Below are positions 16,714 to 26,751 of a stretch of DNA of 64,000 nt, in pieces. The stretch's first letter is position 1, and each line of letters begins with the position of its first letter. Source of the DNA: JAXGQD01 sp040766665 (GTDB taxonomy: Bacteria > Bacillota > Clostridia > Saccharofermentanales > Fastidiosipilaceae). The position numbers and the translations under genes are program-made. The notes beneath the pieces were generated by a model. The model saw nothing but the letters and a program-made list of their open reading frames with translations, searched no databases and had not been told where the DNA came from. Location: NCBI GenBank assembly GCA_040766665.1, contig JAXGQD010000011.1, positions 1-64,000 of the forward strand, written 5' to 3'.

Positions 16714-18823
16714 GAGGGACCTCCTCATCGCCCGTAGCGATGACTTGTGTATTGGTTATGGTTTTCGTTTGTTCAGAGTAAAAATCTGCCTTCCGAGTAC
16801 TGCGCTTAATTATGGGGTCAAAGAGCATCATCAAAGTCGGTAGGAATGTCGCCACCATGACAAAGGAGAGTGCTGCGCCTCTACCTAAGACGGTACCGAG
16901 CTCGCTAACGATGGTGATACTGGAGACAATGCCCAAGATATAACCGACCACGGTCAAAATGAGGGCAGGTGGCAGGAGAGAGGGCAGTGCTTCTGCCAGG
17001 GAGAGGGCAGCGGCTTTTCTTTTGCCATAAATCTTACGATTATCTAAATAGTGTTGTGTATACAAAATGCCGTAGTCCACCGTGGCTCCCAGCTGTACCG
17101 TACTAATGACTAAGTAACCGATGTAACTAAGTTTCATATCTGCAAAATAAGGGATGCCGAGGTTAATCCATATGGAACCTTCGATAGTCAAAAGTAAAAT
17201 CAAGGGGAGGCTGAGCGACTTGAAATTAAAAAGGAGTACCAAACCGACTGCGAGAATGGCCAAACCGTTGACAATCGCATTGTCCGTCTGAATGGTGTCG
17301 CGCATGTCCAGGGTACTGAAGTTTTCCCCAGCCAAATAGGCGTTTTCGGGATAGATTTGGTAGACTGTCGCGCGGATATTTTCAGCAAGGGTAAAAGCAT
17401 GCTCTCCCTCCGCCAAAGAATCGGCAATGACCACAAAGCGATTGTAATTCGGACTGCGCAACTGTCAGATTTGCGACGCGGGCAGCATATCGACAGGGAT
17501 GTTGGCGCTCACCATGCCAACCAAAGAAATGACCGACTTGACCTCGGGAATTTCAGTTAATGCTTTCTGTAAGGCCTCCTCTTTCACCGGCTCTCCGTTT
17601 GGCACCAAAACAACCATTTGCATGTTATTGCCAAAATGAGTCCGGATGAGGTCGCGGTCGCGTTCCTCGCGCGAGCCTGTCTCGTAAGCCCCCATGCCAT
17701 ATATGAAATCGTTCTGTTTTTGAGCGAAGAAGGAAGGAACAATGATCAGGACCACAATAAGCAGAATCGGCCAGCGCAGTTTCACCACGACTCGCCCAAA
17801 CTTGGCGAATGAGGGGATAAAAGAGCGATGCGTCGTTTTATCCAGCAACTTATACAGATACATGGTCATTACGGGTAAAAAGAACATGACGGAAATCAGA
17901 CTGAAAACTACGCCTTTAGCCAAAACAAAGCCCAAGTCGGGTCCGAGTTTAAAGCGCATGAAAACCAGCGCCAAGAAACCAAAGACGGTGGTCAAGGCCG
18001 AGGAGGTGATGGCCGAAAAGGCTTTGGTCATTGCCTTTTCCATGGCTTCCGGCGTGTCATAGCCATCTAAACGGTATTGATTGAAACGGTGCAGCATGAA
18101 AATGGCATAATCCATTGAAACGGCAAGTTGCAGCACCGCGGTGATGGATTGCGTGATAAAGGAGACCTCGCCAAAGAGTAGGTTCGTCCCCATGTTAAGA
18201 ACAACCGCGACCAAAATCGAAATCAGGAGAATTAGTGGTTCAATCCACGAGTGCGTCGTTAATAAAAGGATAATGATGGCCAGAGGAATGGCAAAAGCCA
18301 AGATCATCGCCATCTCACTGGAGACGGCTAACTGGGCTTGCGCCTGCTCAACCAAAGGCCCGGATACAGCCCCTTGCTCGCCCGCAATATCTTGCAGTGC
18401 ACGTAAAGCGGCTGGCTGATTTTCGGCGGAGACGGTTACTTGGAAGAGTGCTCCACGGTCTTTGTAATAGGCTTCAACGGTTTCCTGATCCAAGAACTCA
18501 AGCGGCTTATGAATATCCGCATTGTCATCCAACCACAAAACATCCGTGACGGACTGACTCTCTGCAATTCGTTCTTTGTAATCTAAGGCTTCCGGCAGAT
18601 TCACATTCGGAATATAAACCTGTGCATTGGGGATGGTGGCGGTAAACTCCTTATTCATCAGTTCTATGGCCGTTGTCGAACTAGCCTCATCAGGCACATA
18701 GTCGGCCAGGTTGTAATTGACCTTCACTTGAGGAATTAAAAGCGCACTAATGATGAGTGCGAGGAGAAAACCGAGCAGGAAAAGTTTGCGATGACGCAGG
18801 ACGAATTTAGCAATAGCGTTCAA
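16697..18823 (-). pseudogene. MMPL/RND-superfamily transporter with in-frame stop
   Basis: Large membrane transporter of about 706 residues with the RND twelve-helix plan: one N-terminal helix, an extracytoplasmic loop, five helices, then the same again. The frame is interrupted once by TGA at 17465-17467 (read ...PASQI, stop, QLRSPNYN...) and continues in the same frame, so a base substitution, not an indel, splits it. Both halves keep RND features, including VSMDYAIFMLHRF and LGATVDYGILYTQHY. Translation begins at TTG with GAGGGGGC upstream. It may be two polypeptides, a broken gene or a read error. Confidence 0.8.
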
Positions 18824-19122
18824 AAAGTTTGCCCCCTCAATAGCCTTTTAAAGGCAAAAAACTTCTTCATAATTATAGCGAATAATTACGGATTTATAAA
18901 ACTAACATAGATAATTAATTATTAAATATTCCACACATCGCAATACTTTGATGCTTACCCAGCGAAATCCTTTTTAATGCTGTTTTAGTAGTGTTTTGCC
19001 ATATGAATAATGCATCCGCGACTACTGTGACTTATGAACACAGAAGGGCTAATCTGGGCTAAAATAGAGTGAGAAGTAACGGATTCGCTCATTTGTGTTC
19101 AAGATTCAAAAGGAGGCGTCCG
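18824..19122. other. AT-rich divergent intergenic region
   Basis: About 300 bp between the MMPL operon and cdd. It must carry both promoters. TAAAAT near 19059 is a possible -10 for cdd, and CTGTG-N9-CACAG near 19026-19044 is a small dyad. No gene seen. Confidence 0.5.
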
Positions 19123-19560
19123 ATGGATTCAATCAATTATGTGGAGCTCATCAAGCTCGCTCTGGCTGCCAGAGAAAATGCCTATGTACCTTATTCCAAC
19201 TACAAAGTCGGAGCCGCTCTGCTTGCCGTTTCAGGAAAAGTTTACTGTGGCTGCAATGTCGAAAATGCTTCATACGGTGCCAGTCTTTGTGCCGAACGCT
19301 CTGCCATCGCCCAAGCCGTTTCGGCAGGGGAAATCCATTTTTCCGCTATAGCCGTGTGCGGATTCAGCGATGAAAAGGAAGATGAAAACGCCCAGGATGT
19401 CCATGATTACGCTTTTCCTTGTGGCATTTGCCGGCAGGTTTTAAATGAATTTTGTGCCGCTGACATGCCCGTTGTCATCGCCCGCAATGAGCGCAATTAC
19501 CGCTTGAGCAGCATGTCCGCTTTGTTACCGGAGGCTTTCGGGCCCCTAAATCTCAGCTAA
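19123..19560 (+). CDS. cdd: Cytidine deaminase
   Basis: Zinc enzyme of 145 residues converting cytidine/deoxycytidine to uridine/deoxyuridine in pyrimidine salvage. The zinc ligands are C56 in SLCAERS (with catalytic E58) and C100, C103 in PCGICRQVL. FEN-type substrate segment appears as CNVENASYG. An acidic insertion of roughly ten residues (SDEKEDENAQD) precedes the second zinc motif and makes it slightly longer than typical. The ATG has AAGGAGG 7 bp upstream; upstream in-frame codons lack support. A phosphoesterase gene follows. Confidence 0.92.
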   Translation: MDSINYVELIKLALAARENAYVPYSNYKVGAALLAVSGKVYCGCNVENASYGASLCAERSAIAQAVSAGEIHFSAIAVCGFSDEKEDENAQDVHDYAFPCGICRQVLNEFCAADMPVVIARNERNYRLSSMSALLPEAFGPLNLS

Positions 19561-19577
19561 TTGAGATTTTGATTGAC

Positions 19578-20127
19578 ATGATTTACTACATTTCAGATAC
19601 ACATTTCGGACATGAGAACATTATTACATTGTGTTCTCGCCCTTTTGAATCTGTCGAAGCGATGGACGCTTTATTAATTGAAAAGTGGCAAAACAAAGTC
19701 CGTCCACAAGACGAGGTCTATCTCGTCGGGGATTTTGCCTATCGCAATAAAAAGTCGTTTGTATCTTACTTGGAACAACTCCCCGGGAAGAAGCACCTCA
19801 TCGTAGGTAATCATGACAGCAAGCTTTTGCGTAACAAGGAGGCAATGTCTCATTTTCGTTCCGTTAACAAATTATTGGATATCCGCGATCCAAGCTTAGA
19901 CTGTGATGTGACGCTTTGTCACTACCCCTGGCTAGTGGCCCGGCTATTTCCGTGGCGCCTATCACGTTTTCGGTCATCTACATAACGTCAGAAATCAGAG
20001 CTTTCATCTGATGAGCCAAGTGGAGAGGGCACTCAATGCGGGAGTCGAAATTACGGATTATGTGCCCTGTAGTTTAGAGGAACTGATTCGCTGCAATGAG
20101 CGTTGGTTGGAACGGGCGCGGGCATGA
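19578..20127 (+). pseudogene. Calcineurin-like metallophosphoesterase, frameshifted
   Basis: Small YfcE-like/MPE-fold phosphoesterase. ISDTHFGHENI, VGDFAYR, IVGNHD and LCHYPW are the successive metal-binding motifs; the last motif, FGHLHN, is in another frame after about 19940. One C fewer in the CCC near 19937-19939 joins them as ...LVAGYFRGAYHVFGHLHN and gives about 183 residues ending at 20127. Every catalytic motif survives, so the break is recent or an error. It follows cdd by 17 bp and may be co-transcribed. Substrate unknown. Confidence 0.7.
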
Positions 20128-20294
20128 GTGTTTTGGATAGGAGTCGCATTGCTGGGCGCTTGTGACAGCTCTATTTTAAGTGCGGTTTCCTGTGCTTTGC
20201 TTGTGTCGCCAGTGATGCGACCGTAAAAATTTCCGATAATCCAAGAGCCCATGTACGAAAGCATGTGAAAATACGATATTGAGGACAAATATTG

Positions 20295-20334
20295 CGATAA
20301 TCCAAGCAGAAAAATCCACAATCTTGGATTATCG
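20295..20334. repeat. CGATAATCCAAG inverted repeat
   Basis: CGATAATCCAAG (20295-20306) and CTTGGATTATCG (20323-20334) form a perfect 12-bp stem with a 16-base loop. Half-copies (GATAATCCAAG, CTTGGATTA) occur near 20236, 21834 and 54460-54660. Confidence 0.75.
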
Positions 20335-20374
20335 AAAAAACTGTCCCTAAAATGGGCGAATGACAAAACGGGCA

Positions 20375-21800
20375 TGCGGACAAAAGTTGGACATAGATGC
20401 AGGAGGTAAATCTGCATGTATAGTCGAGAAGTCATGGATTATGTATTAAGTGTTTACGATGAGATTGGGAATGTAAATAAGACGGTAAAGACATTGAAGT
20501 ATCCCAGCCGAGGCTCTTTACAAGGCTGGATTAAACGTCGAGAGGCAGGAACACTTCCGGAGATCAAAGAAATTCGCATCAAAAGAAGAGACGCAAGTTC
20601 ACTGCTGAAATGAAACGCGAAACCATTCAAACGATGCATCGAACAAAACTTATCCCCTATTGCTGTCGCCAAAGAGCTTGGCGTAGAGAACCGACAAATC
20701 TATACTTGGCATGAAAACTACAAGAGGAAGGATTGGTGGGAGCATTGCCCAAGAAAAAACCACCCCAAGCAAATGGAGCTACTCCGTCTGATGCAGAGCT
20801 GATGAAGCAGATGAAGGCTGAAATGCGCCACATGCAGATGCAAATCGACATTCTCAATGAAACACTCAAAGTGCTAAAAAAAGGCCCCGGCGTCATCCCG
20901 AGTCAACTGAAGAACTCGGAAAAGGTAGTGATCGTTGATGCCATACGGGAAAAGTATTCACTACCGGAGTTACTAGGAGAACTCCAGCTGAAACGAAGCA
21001 GTTACTATTACCACAAAAGCAGAAAAGATTCATCGAATCCATACGAAATGGTCAGAGGAAGACTGCGAGAACTGTTTAAAGCAAACCATAGAAGGTACGG
21101 TTACAGACGGCTCAAGGTGCTGTTGCAACGAGAGGAAATTCGGATATCGGAGAAGATTATCCGACGTCTGATGAAAGCGGAAAGGTTGGTTGCTAAAGGA
21201 CATAAGCGTCTCCGTTATAACTCTTATCTCGGAGAAGTCTGTCCTCCCGCCCTAATCTATTGGAACGTGACTTTCATGCGGATGCGCCAAACCGTGTCTG
21301 GCTCACAGACATCACCGAGTTGCCATACCGGCAGGCAAGGTCTATTTGAGCCCCATTATTGATTGTTATGATGGTCTGGTGGTCTCACGAAGCATGGGTG
21401 TGAGCCCTAATGCCGACTTGGCTAACAAGAGCCTTGATTTAGCCGTAGCGTCTTCAAAAGGAGCAAAGCCGATTATCCATAGTGACCGCGGAGCACACTA
21501 CCGATGGCCGGGATGGCTAAAACGCATAAAGAAATACGGCCTAACACGCTCCATGTCGAAGAAGGGCTGTTCTCCTGACAATGCAGCCTGTGAAGGTTTC
21601 TTTGGAAGATTGAAAAATGAGTGTTTTTATGGTGAGGATTTTAATGGATACAGCATTCAAGCATTCATCCCATATATCGATGAATACATCGATTGGTATA
21701 ACGACACGCGAATCAAAGTGAGCTTGAACCAAATGAGTCCACGAGAATTTCGCCGGTCAAAAGGTTATTGCGCGTAAAACCGTCCAACTTTTTGTCCGCA
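20375..21800 (+). mobile_element. Degenerate IS3-family element (IS150-like)
   Basis: Bounded by TGCGGACAAAAGTTGGAC (20375-20392) and its inverted copy GTCCAACTTTTTGTCCGCA (21782-21800), 1.43 kb. Inside are an OrfA with helix-turn-helix character and an OrfB integrase. No clear target duplication is visible (flanks GCA versus CCC), so the element is old or its exact ends differ by a few bases. Confidence 0.85.
20416..21777 (+). pseudogene. IS3-family transposase OrfA/OrfB, multiply frameshifted
   Basis: OrfA begins at 20416 (MYSREVMDYVLSVYDEIGN) and breaks near 20600; its second part reads LSPIAVAKELGVENRQIYTW in another frame. OrfB runs from about 20733 (EAEMRHMQMQIDIL-type coiled helix, then NHRRYGYRRLKVLL) and shifts frame twice near 21240-21360. 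The DDE residues are all present in pieces: LTDITELPY, IHSDRGAHY and CEGFFGRLKNE. IS3 elements normally need one -1 frameshift between OrfA and OrfB; here there are at least three more, so it should be inactive as written. Confidence 0.8.
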
Positions 21801-22304
21801 CCCCCAACGCTTGACCCCAAATTCAGCTTCTATCTTGGATTAACGAAAAAACTGCCATTCTTCCTTTCTTGATCAGCGGAGTCGCAGCCGTCGAAGCAGC
21901 GCGACGATTCAGGTAGGCGGAGTCGCGCTTTGCCTGGCTTTGAGACGATTCGTATTGGCCTGAGCAAAATAGAATGGACAAAATTTTCGGGGATGTGGGC
22001 ATTTCAGTGTTTATACGGTCTCTGCTCGGGTCAAACACACGATTTTGTGGCACTTTTGACGATTGTGTGGTCGCCGCCACCACATCCCTGTAAAAAGTGG
22101 GCTGAAAACAGCCTTTAGACTTGTCCTCCAGCTGTCCATGGGCGCTTTTAACCACATCCCCGTAAAAAGTGTGCTAAAAATCGCCTCCTGATAAAACTCA
22201 GCGAAGCGGAGTTGCAGCCGCCAAGTACCGCAACAGTTTGGGGTAGGCGGAGTCGCAGCCGCCCAAGCCCTGCGACAGTCTCAAATCCACAAAAACATAG
22301 ACGC
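21801..22304. repeat. Intergenic repeat cluster
   Basis: No gene in about 500 bp. It holds four GGAGTCGC-type hairpins (21881-21905; 21922-21946, degenerate; 22211-22234, stem GTTGC/GCAAC; 22252-22276, stem GTCGC/GCGAC), a CTTGGATTAACG half-repeat near 21834, and a 36-bp direct repeat (22079-22114 and 22151-22185; ACCACATCCC then GTAAAAAGTG) about 72 bp apart. Confidence 0.75.
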
Positions 22305-23999
22305 TTAAAATTTGCTGTCGTCCACCTGATCCAGAAAGTCTCGGGCTGCAGGAATGACAGAAGCTAGGCAGCCTTCTTCAAACGGATTGCGCAAACCGGC
22401 CGCCGCGACCAATTCGGTAAAAGGCAAACTACCGCCCAGGTCACAAAGCCCGAGATAGCGTTCCAACGCCTCGTTTGCATTTTTGCGTGAGTCGTCCCAG
22501 AACTGCAGGGCGCAGGTTTGAGCAAGCGTGTAGTCAATGTAGTAAAACGGCGAACTGAAAATATGCGACTGGCGCATCCAGAAGCCGCCCCTTTCAAGAT
22601 AATCCATATCGTCATAGACGCGGCTCGGGGTATAGAGCTTCTCCAAACGGCGCCATTCCGCCTTGCGCTCCGCAGGGCTCGCCATTGGGTTCTCGTAAAC
22701 CCAATGTTGGAAATGGTCGACAGTCACACCGTAAGGAATGAAGAGCAGCGCTTCGGCGAGATGATTGAACATGAACTTTTCGGTTTCGTCTTCGAAAAAG
22801 AGCTGCATCCAAGGCCAGGTTAAAAACTCCATACTCATCGAGTGAATCTCACAGGCGTCCATGGTCGGGAAGTAATATTCGGGTGCCGGCATATTGCGAC
22901 TGCGGTACGTTTGGAAGGCATGTCCCGCTTCGTGTGTGAGGACTTCGACATCACCGGCGGTGCCGTTGAAATTGGAAAAGATGAAAGGCACTTTGTAATC
23001 AGGGATGAAGGTGCAGAAACCGCCACCGGCTTTGCCTTCTTTTGCCACTAAATCGAGTAAATCCTGCTCGACCATGACTTGAAAAAATTCGTCACTTTCC
23101 GCCGAGAGCTCCTTGTACATGCGTTTGCCGCGTTCGAGAATCCACTCGGGATTGCCCTGGGGTTTGGCGTTGCCACTGAGAAAGGCTAATTTCTCATCAT
23201 GGAAGTAGAGTTGATCCAGGCCGAGACGCTCTGCCTGACGCTTGCGCAGGGAAGTGGCGAGCGGTACCAGATCACGCAGGACCTGAGTGCGGAAAGATGC
23301 CACTTCGGCAGCTCCGTAATCCGTGCGGTTCATGCGTCTGTATCCTAAGGGGATATAGTTGTCGAAGCCGAGTTTTTTGGCCATGCGGTCACGCACGGTC
23401 ACCAGCTCCGAGAAAATCTTGTCCAGCTCTGTTTCGTGTTCGGCAAAAAACGCGAACTTGGCGGCGACGGCTGCCCGGCGCTGCTCACGGTTGACCGATT
23501 CGGTGTAGGAGTCAAGTTGGGAGAGGTTGAGGGTTTTGCCATAGAATTCAATCTGAGCAGAGGCAATCAATTTGACATAACGCGAGGTCAGGCGATTTTC
23601 TTCAGTCAAATCTTCCATGATGGCGGGGCTGAAACTTTCCAGAGTCAGCTCGGCCAGTCTGAAAAGATGCGGACCGTAGTGCTCTTCCAAAGCTTGGCGT
23701 TGTGACGCTCCAAGCAATGCTTTGTAATAGCGATTTTGCATTTCTTCAAAGCGTGGGGAGACCTCATCAAAAAAGTTTTGTTCTTCATCATAAAACCGAT
23801 TGCGGGTATCGATTTCATGACGGGTACTTACCAGCGTTTGCAACGTTTCCAAATGGTTGAAGAAGGCTTGGATGGCCTGAACCGCGTCGAGTTGCTCGGT
23901 GGCAGAACTTGCGCTGCTTAAGTTGGTAAGCAGCTTATCGAATTCGGCGTCGAGACTTACTAAATCGGGTCGTTGATAGGGCATGTCGGAAAATTTCAT
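22305..23999 (-). CDS. M3-family oligoendopeptidase
   Basis: Zinc metallopeptidase of 564 residues cleaving short peptides in the cytoplasm (PepF/oligopeptidase type). The HEXXH site is VLTHEAGHAFQTY near residue 355, and CEIHSMSMEFLTW supplies the downstream glutamate ligand. Length matches the bacterial M3 'oligoendopeptidase' group. GAGG precedes the ATG; two upstream codons of the same frame include another ATG with worse spacing. It stands alone, followed on the same strand only by hairpin repeats. Confidence 0.9.
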   Translation of the reverse strand: MKFSDMPYQRPDLVSLDAEFDKLLTNLSSASSATEQLDAVQAIQAFFNHLETLQTLVSTRHEIDTRNRFYDEEQNFFDEVSPRFEEMQNRYYKALLGASQRQALEEHYGPHLFRLAELTLESFSPAIMEDLTEENRLTSRYVKLIASAQIEFYGKTLNLSQLDSYTESVNREQRRAAVAAKFAFFAEHETELDKIFSELVTVRDRMAKKLGFDNYIPLGYRRMNRTDYGAAEVASFRTQVLRDLVPLATSLRKRQAERLGLDQLYFHDEKLAFLSGNAKPQGNPEWILERGKRMYKELSAESDEFFQVMVEQDLLDLVAKEGKAGGGFCTFIPDYKVPFIFSNFNGTAGDVEVLTHEAGHAFQTYRSRNMPAPEYYFPTMDACEIHSMSMEFLTWPWMQLFFEDETEKFMFNHLAEALLFIPYGVTVDHFQHWVYENPMASPAERKAEWRRLEKLYTPSRVYDDMDYLERGGFWMRQSHIFSSPFYYIDYTLAQTCALQFWDDSRKNANEALERYLGLCDLGGSLPFTELVAAAGLRNPFEEGCLASVIPAARDFLDQVDDSKF

Positions 24000-24030
24000 A
24001 AACACCTCAAAATTCTGGATTTGCAGTTTT

Positions 24031-24525
24031 TTATTTTAACAGTTTTTGGTCCTTTAGACGGCTATAAAGCAGGGTGCCCAGCAAAGCTCCGAAGGCGCCT
24101 TGGCCGAGGTTGGCGGGAACGGAGGCGAGTGCGGCTGGCGCACCATAAAGTAAAATCTCAAATAAATAGTATCCCAGAGCCATCCATAGACCACAGAGCA
24201 GAGCGATGAGTAGGGGATAGCGGCGTAAGCGGCTTTTCATCATAAGACCGGCAAAATACCCTTCCAAGCCTTTCACAAAGAGGGTAATTGGAACATAGGC
24301 GGTGTATCCCAGCAGCAAGTCAGCCAAAGCACTGCCCAAACCACCGCTGACCGCTCCGAAAAGCGGGCCTAGCAGTAAGCCCGAAAAAATAAGCACTGCG
24401 TCTCCGGGATTGACATAGCCTTGTGTCCCCGGGATAGGGATGTGAATCAAGGCTGTTAAGACCGTGACGAGAGCGACGAGTAAGCCGCCTAAAACTAATT
24501 TCTGTGTTGAATATATTTTGTTCAT
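24031..24525 (-). CDS. ECF transporter S component
   Basis: Substrate-binding membrane subunit of an energy-coupling-factor vitamin transporter, about 164 residues with five to six helices. Characteristic parts are the N-terminal LVLGGLLVALVTVLT helix and GYVNPGDAVLIFSGLLLG, GALADLL-like segment and GLEGYFAGL. It would dock with shared EcfT/EcfA proteins coded elsewhere. No ligand-linked gene or riboswitch is adjacent, so the vitamin is unassigned. A GGGGCG site lies directly before the ATG, a little close. Confidence 0.8.
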   Translation of the reverse strand: MNKIYSTQKLVLGGLLVALVTVLTALIHIPIPGTQGYVNPGDAVLIFSGLLLGPLFGAVSGGLGSALADLLLGYTAYVPITLFVKGLEGYFAGLMMKSRLRRYPLLIALLCGLWMALGYYLFEILLYGAPAALASVPANLGQGAFGALLGTLLYSRLKDQKLLK

Positions 24526-24612
24526 CGCCCCAGATTGTAGCATTTTGTGTCAGGCTTTGTTTAAATAGAGGGTGATTAATGAGTGCATTTTGCCAAAAGA
24601 AAGGTAATCGAT

Positions 24613-24903
24613 ATGCAAACAAGTGCCAAAGAAAGAATGCTCGCCGCCCAAGCGCAATACGAGCAAATAAAAAACGATAATGCCGAATTAAAAAAGTTCA
24701 GGGATTCCCTGGACAAAGTATCTGAGCGTATGGGGAAGTTGCTGGAGTACTATGAGTCAATGTGGATGGAGGATATGGATTTGCTCTATAAAGAGGGTGA
24801 AAACATTGAGGTTATGGGACAGGATCCGATCTATGATGAGATCGTCGAACAGGATCAAGTCATTAAAGAGATCCTTTTGAAATGCGCGGAATACATTAAT
24901 TAA
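24613..24903 (+). CDS. DUF4298 domain protein
   Basis: Small acidic, helical protein of 96 residues, almost surely a coiled-coil (AQAQYEQIKNDNAELKKF then KLLEYYESMWMEDMDLLY). The YYxSxWMxD motif matches DUF4298 as I remember it. Function unknown. AAAGG precedes the chosen ATG. It lies alone, divergent from the ECF gene and ending at a terminator. Confidence 0.6.
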   Translation: MQTSAKERMLAAQAQYEQIKNDNAELKKFRDSLDKVSERMGKLLEYYESMWMEDMDLLYKEGENIEVMGQDPIYDEIVEQDQVIKEILLKCAEYIN

Positions 24904-24970
24904 CAATTGATGAGTCAGGCTCAACGGGCTTAAGCGCGTTAGCAAAGAGCGATTCGATGATTAGAGAGTG

Positions 24971-25007
24971 GCCTTCCATCCGAAAAGCAGGGTGGAGGGC
25001 ATTTTTT
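24971..25007 (+). terminator. Intrinsic terminator after DUF4298 gene
   Basis: GCCTTCCATCC (24971-24981) pairs with GGGTGGAGGGC (24990-25000) using G-U pairs, followed by ATTTTTT. Confidence 0.8.
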
Positions 25008-25127
25008 AAGAAGAAAAGAGCTGTGATTTTGCCAAAAACGCACAAGAGCAGAGCATCATGAGGTTTTCGACGCCATGGCTTGATATAATACGGCTTCAAC
25101 TGAAATTTTTTATCGGGGGAAGACTTT

Positions 25128-26696
25128 ATGCAAGCAGAGCAAGTGCAGATCTTGATTGCCATGGTCGCCTATATGGCTATGATCGTCGGAGTTGGCCTTT
25201 ACTACTACAAGCGCGCCAACCAAAGCTCAGAAAACTACTTCTTGGGTGGCCGAACGCTGGGTCCTTGGATTACGGCGATGAGTGCTGAAGCATCCGATAT
25301 GTCAGGCTGGCTGCTGATGGGCTTACCGGGGGTTGCTTACTGGAGTGGCATTACAGATGCTTTCTGGACCGCACTGGGTTTGGCATTTGGCACGTATCTC
25401 AATTGGCTCTTTGTTTCTAAACGCCTGCGCTGCTATTCTGAAATTGCCGGTAATGCCATTACCCTACCGGAATTCTTCTCCAATCGTTATAAAGAAAAAA
25501 GGCCGGTGCTGATGATCATCGCCGCGCTTTTCATACTGATTTTCTTTACGGTCTATGCTGCAAGTTGTTTTGTGACGGTTGGAAAGCTTTTCAGTGTCTT
25601 GTTTTCAATCACCTATCTGCAAGCCATGATTTTGGGTGCCGTGTTTGTGGTGATATATACCCTCATTGGTGGTTTCCTGGCTGAAAGTGCCTCGGATTTT
25701 ATCCAATCCATTGTCATGATAGTCGCACTGGTTGTGGTCCTTGCCACCGGTCTGAATGCCGCTGGTGGTGTCAATCAAGTGGTTGAGAATCTGAAAGCCT
25801 TCCCCGGTTTTTTGGACTTCTTCGGAATTGCGGATCCTGTGATGCAAGATGGTAAGCAAGTGGTCGAAAACAGCGTGCCGCTATTCAACAAAGACGCATC
25901 GCGCTATGGTTTGCAGACTATCCTTTCAACGGTATCCTGGGGTTTAGGTTATTTCGGTATGCCTCAGGTTCTGCTGCGTTTTATGGCGATACGCCATAAA
26001 AATGAACTCAAACAATCGCGCCGCATTGCGACCGTCTGGGTCATTATTTCTTTGTTCACCGCGGTAGCCATTGGTCTGATTGGTAGGGCTTTATATCCTA
26101 CGGCGTTGCTGACTGCTGCAACTGCAGAAAATGTCTTCATTCATTTGGCGACCAGCCTCATGCCGGCGCTCTTAGCTGGCATAGTCATGGCCGGTATTCT
26201 GGCTGCGACCATCAGTTCTTCAGACTCTTACTTACTAATCGCATCATCAGCTGCGGCAAAAAACATTTACCAAGGTGTGTTTCGCAAGGCAGCCAACGAT
26301 AAACAGGTCATGCGCATGACGCGCATTGTTTTTATCGTAATTGCCCTGATTGCGATGTACATCGCTTTGGATGAGCATTCGGTCATTTTTGAAATTGTTT
26401 CATTCGCCTGGGCCGGATTCGGTGCGACCTTTGGGCCTTTGGTTTTGTTCTCGCTCTTCTATCGCAAGGTAACTGAAAGCGCAGCGATTGCCGGTATGGT
26501 CACGGGTGGCGTCACGGTCTTTGTTTGGAAGCTTTTGATTCGTCCGTTAGGCGGTATGTTGAACGTGTATGAGCTTTTGCCCGCGTTCATACTTTCCTGT
26601 TTTGTGATTGTCGTGGTCTCAGCCATCAGTAAACCGGTGCCACAAGCAATATTAGAGGAATTTGATGCGGCTAAAGCAGCCGCGCAAAGCGACTAG
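25128..26696 (+). CDS. putP: Sodium/proline symporter
   Basis: Sodium:solute symporter family protein, 522 residues with about 13 transmembrane helices, importing proline with Na+. SSENYFLGGRTLGPW and MSAEASDMSGWLLMGLPG are diagnostic for PutP within the family, including the residues that bind Na+ and proline. GGGGAAG lies 9 bp before the ATG. It appears monocistronic, with its own terminator region upstream and a convergent acetyltransferase downstream. Proline import may be relevant to the aconitase X genes at 39-41 kb, but they are far apart. Confidence 0.92.
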   Translation: MQAEQVQILIAMVAYMAMIVGVGLYYYKRANQSSENYFLGGRTLGPWITAMSAEASDMSGWLLMGLPGVAYWSGITDAFWTALGLAFGTYLNWLFVSKRLRCYSEIAGNAITLPEFFSNRYKEKRPVLMIIAALFILIFFTVYAASCFVTVGKLFSVLFSITYLQAMILGAVFVVIYTLIGGFLAESASDFIQSIVMIVALVVVLATGLNAAGGVNQVVENLKAFPGFLDFFGIADPVMQDGKQVVENSVPLFNKDASRYGLQTILSTVSWGLGYFGMPQVLLRFMAIRHKNELKQSRRIATVWVIISLFTAVAIGLIGRALYPTALLTAATAENVFIHLATSLMPALLAGIVMAGILAATISSSDSYLLIASSAAAKNIYQGVFRKAANDKQVMRMTRIVFIVIALIAMYIALDEHSVIFEIVSFAWAGFGATFGPLVLFSLFYRKVTESAAIAGMVTGGVTVFVWKLLIRPLGGMLNVYELLPAFILSCFVIVVVSAISKPVPQAILEEFDAAKAAAQSD

Positions 26697-26751
26697 CACT
26701 GTTTAGCCTGAGCGGTGATTAAATGAAAGACCAATGTGCTGTCGGGAAAAG

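Noticed and set aside
17461..17467. TGA recoding (selenocysteine or tryptophan) in the MMPL gene
   Set aside because: No SECIS-like hairpin noticed, Trp is coded by TGG throughout, and TGA ends other genes; a substitution or read error is simpler.
20058..20435. 125-codon minus-strand gene overlapping the IS3 end
   Set aside because: It crosses the palindromic repeat and the IS terminal repeat; no domain recognisable.
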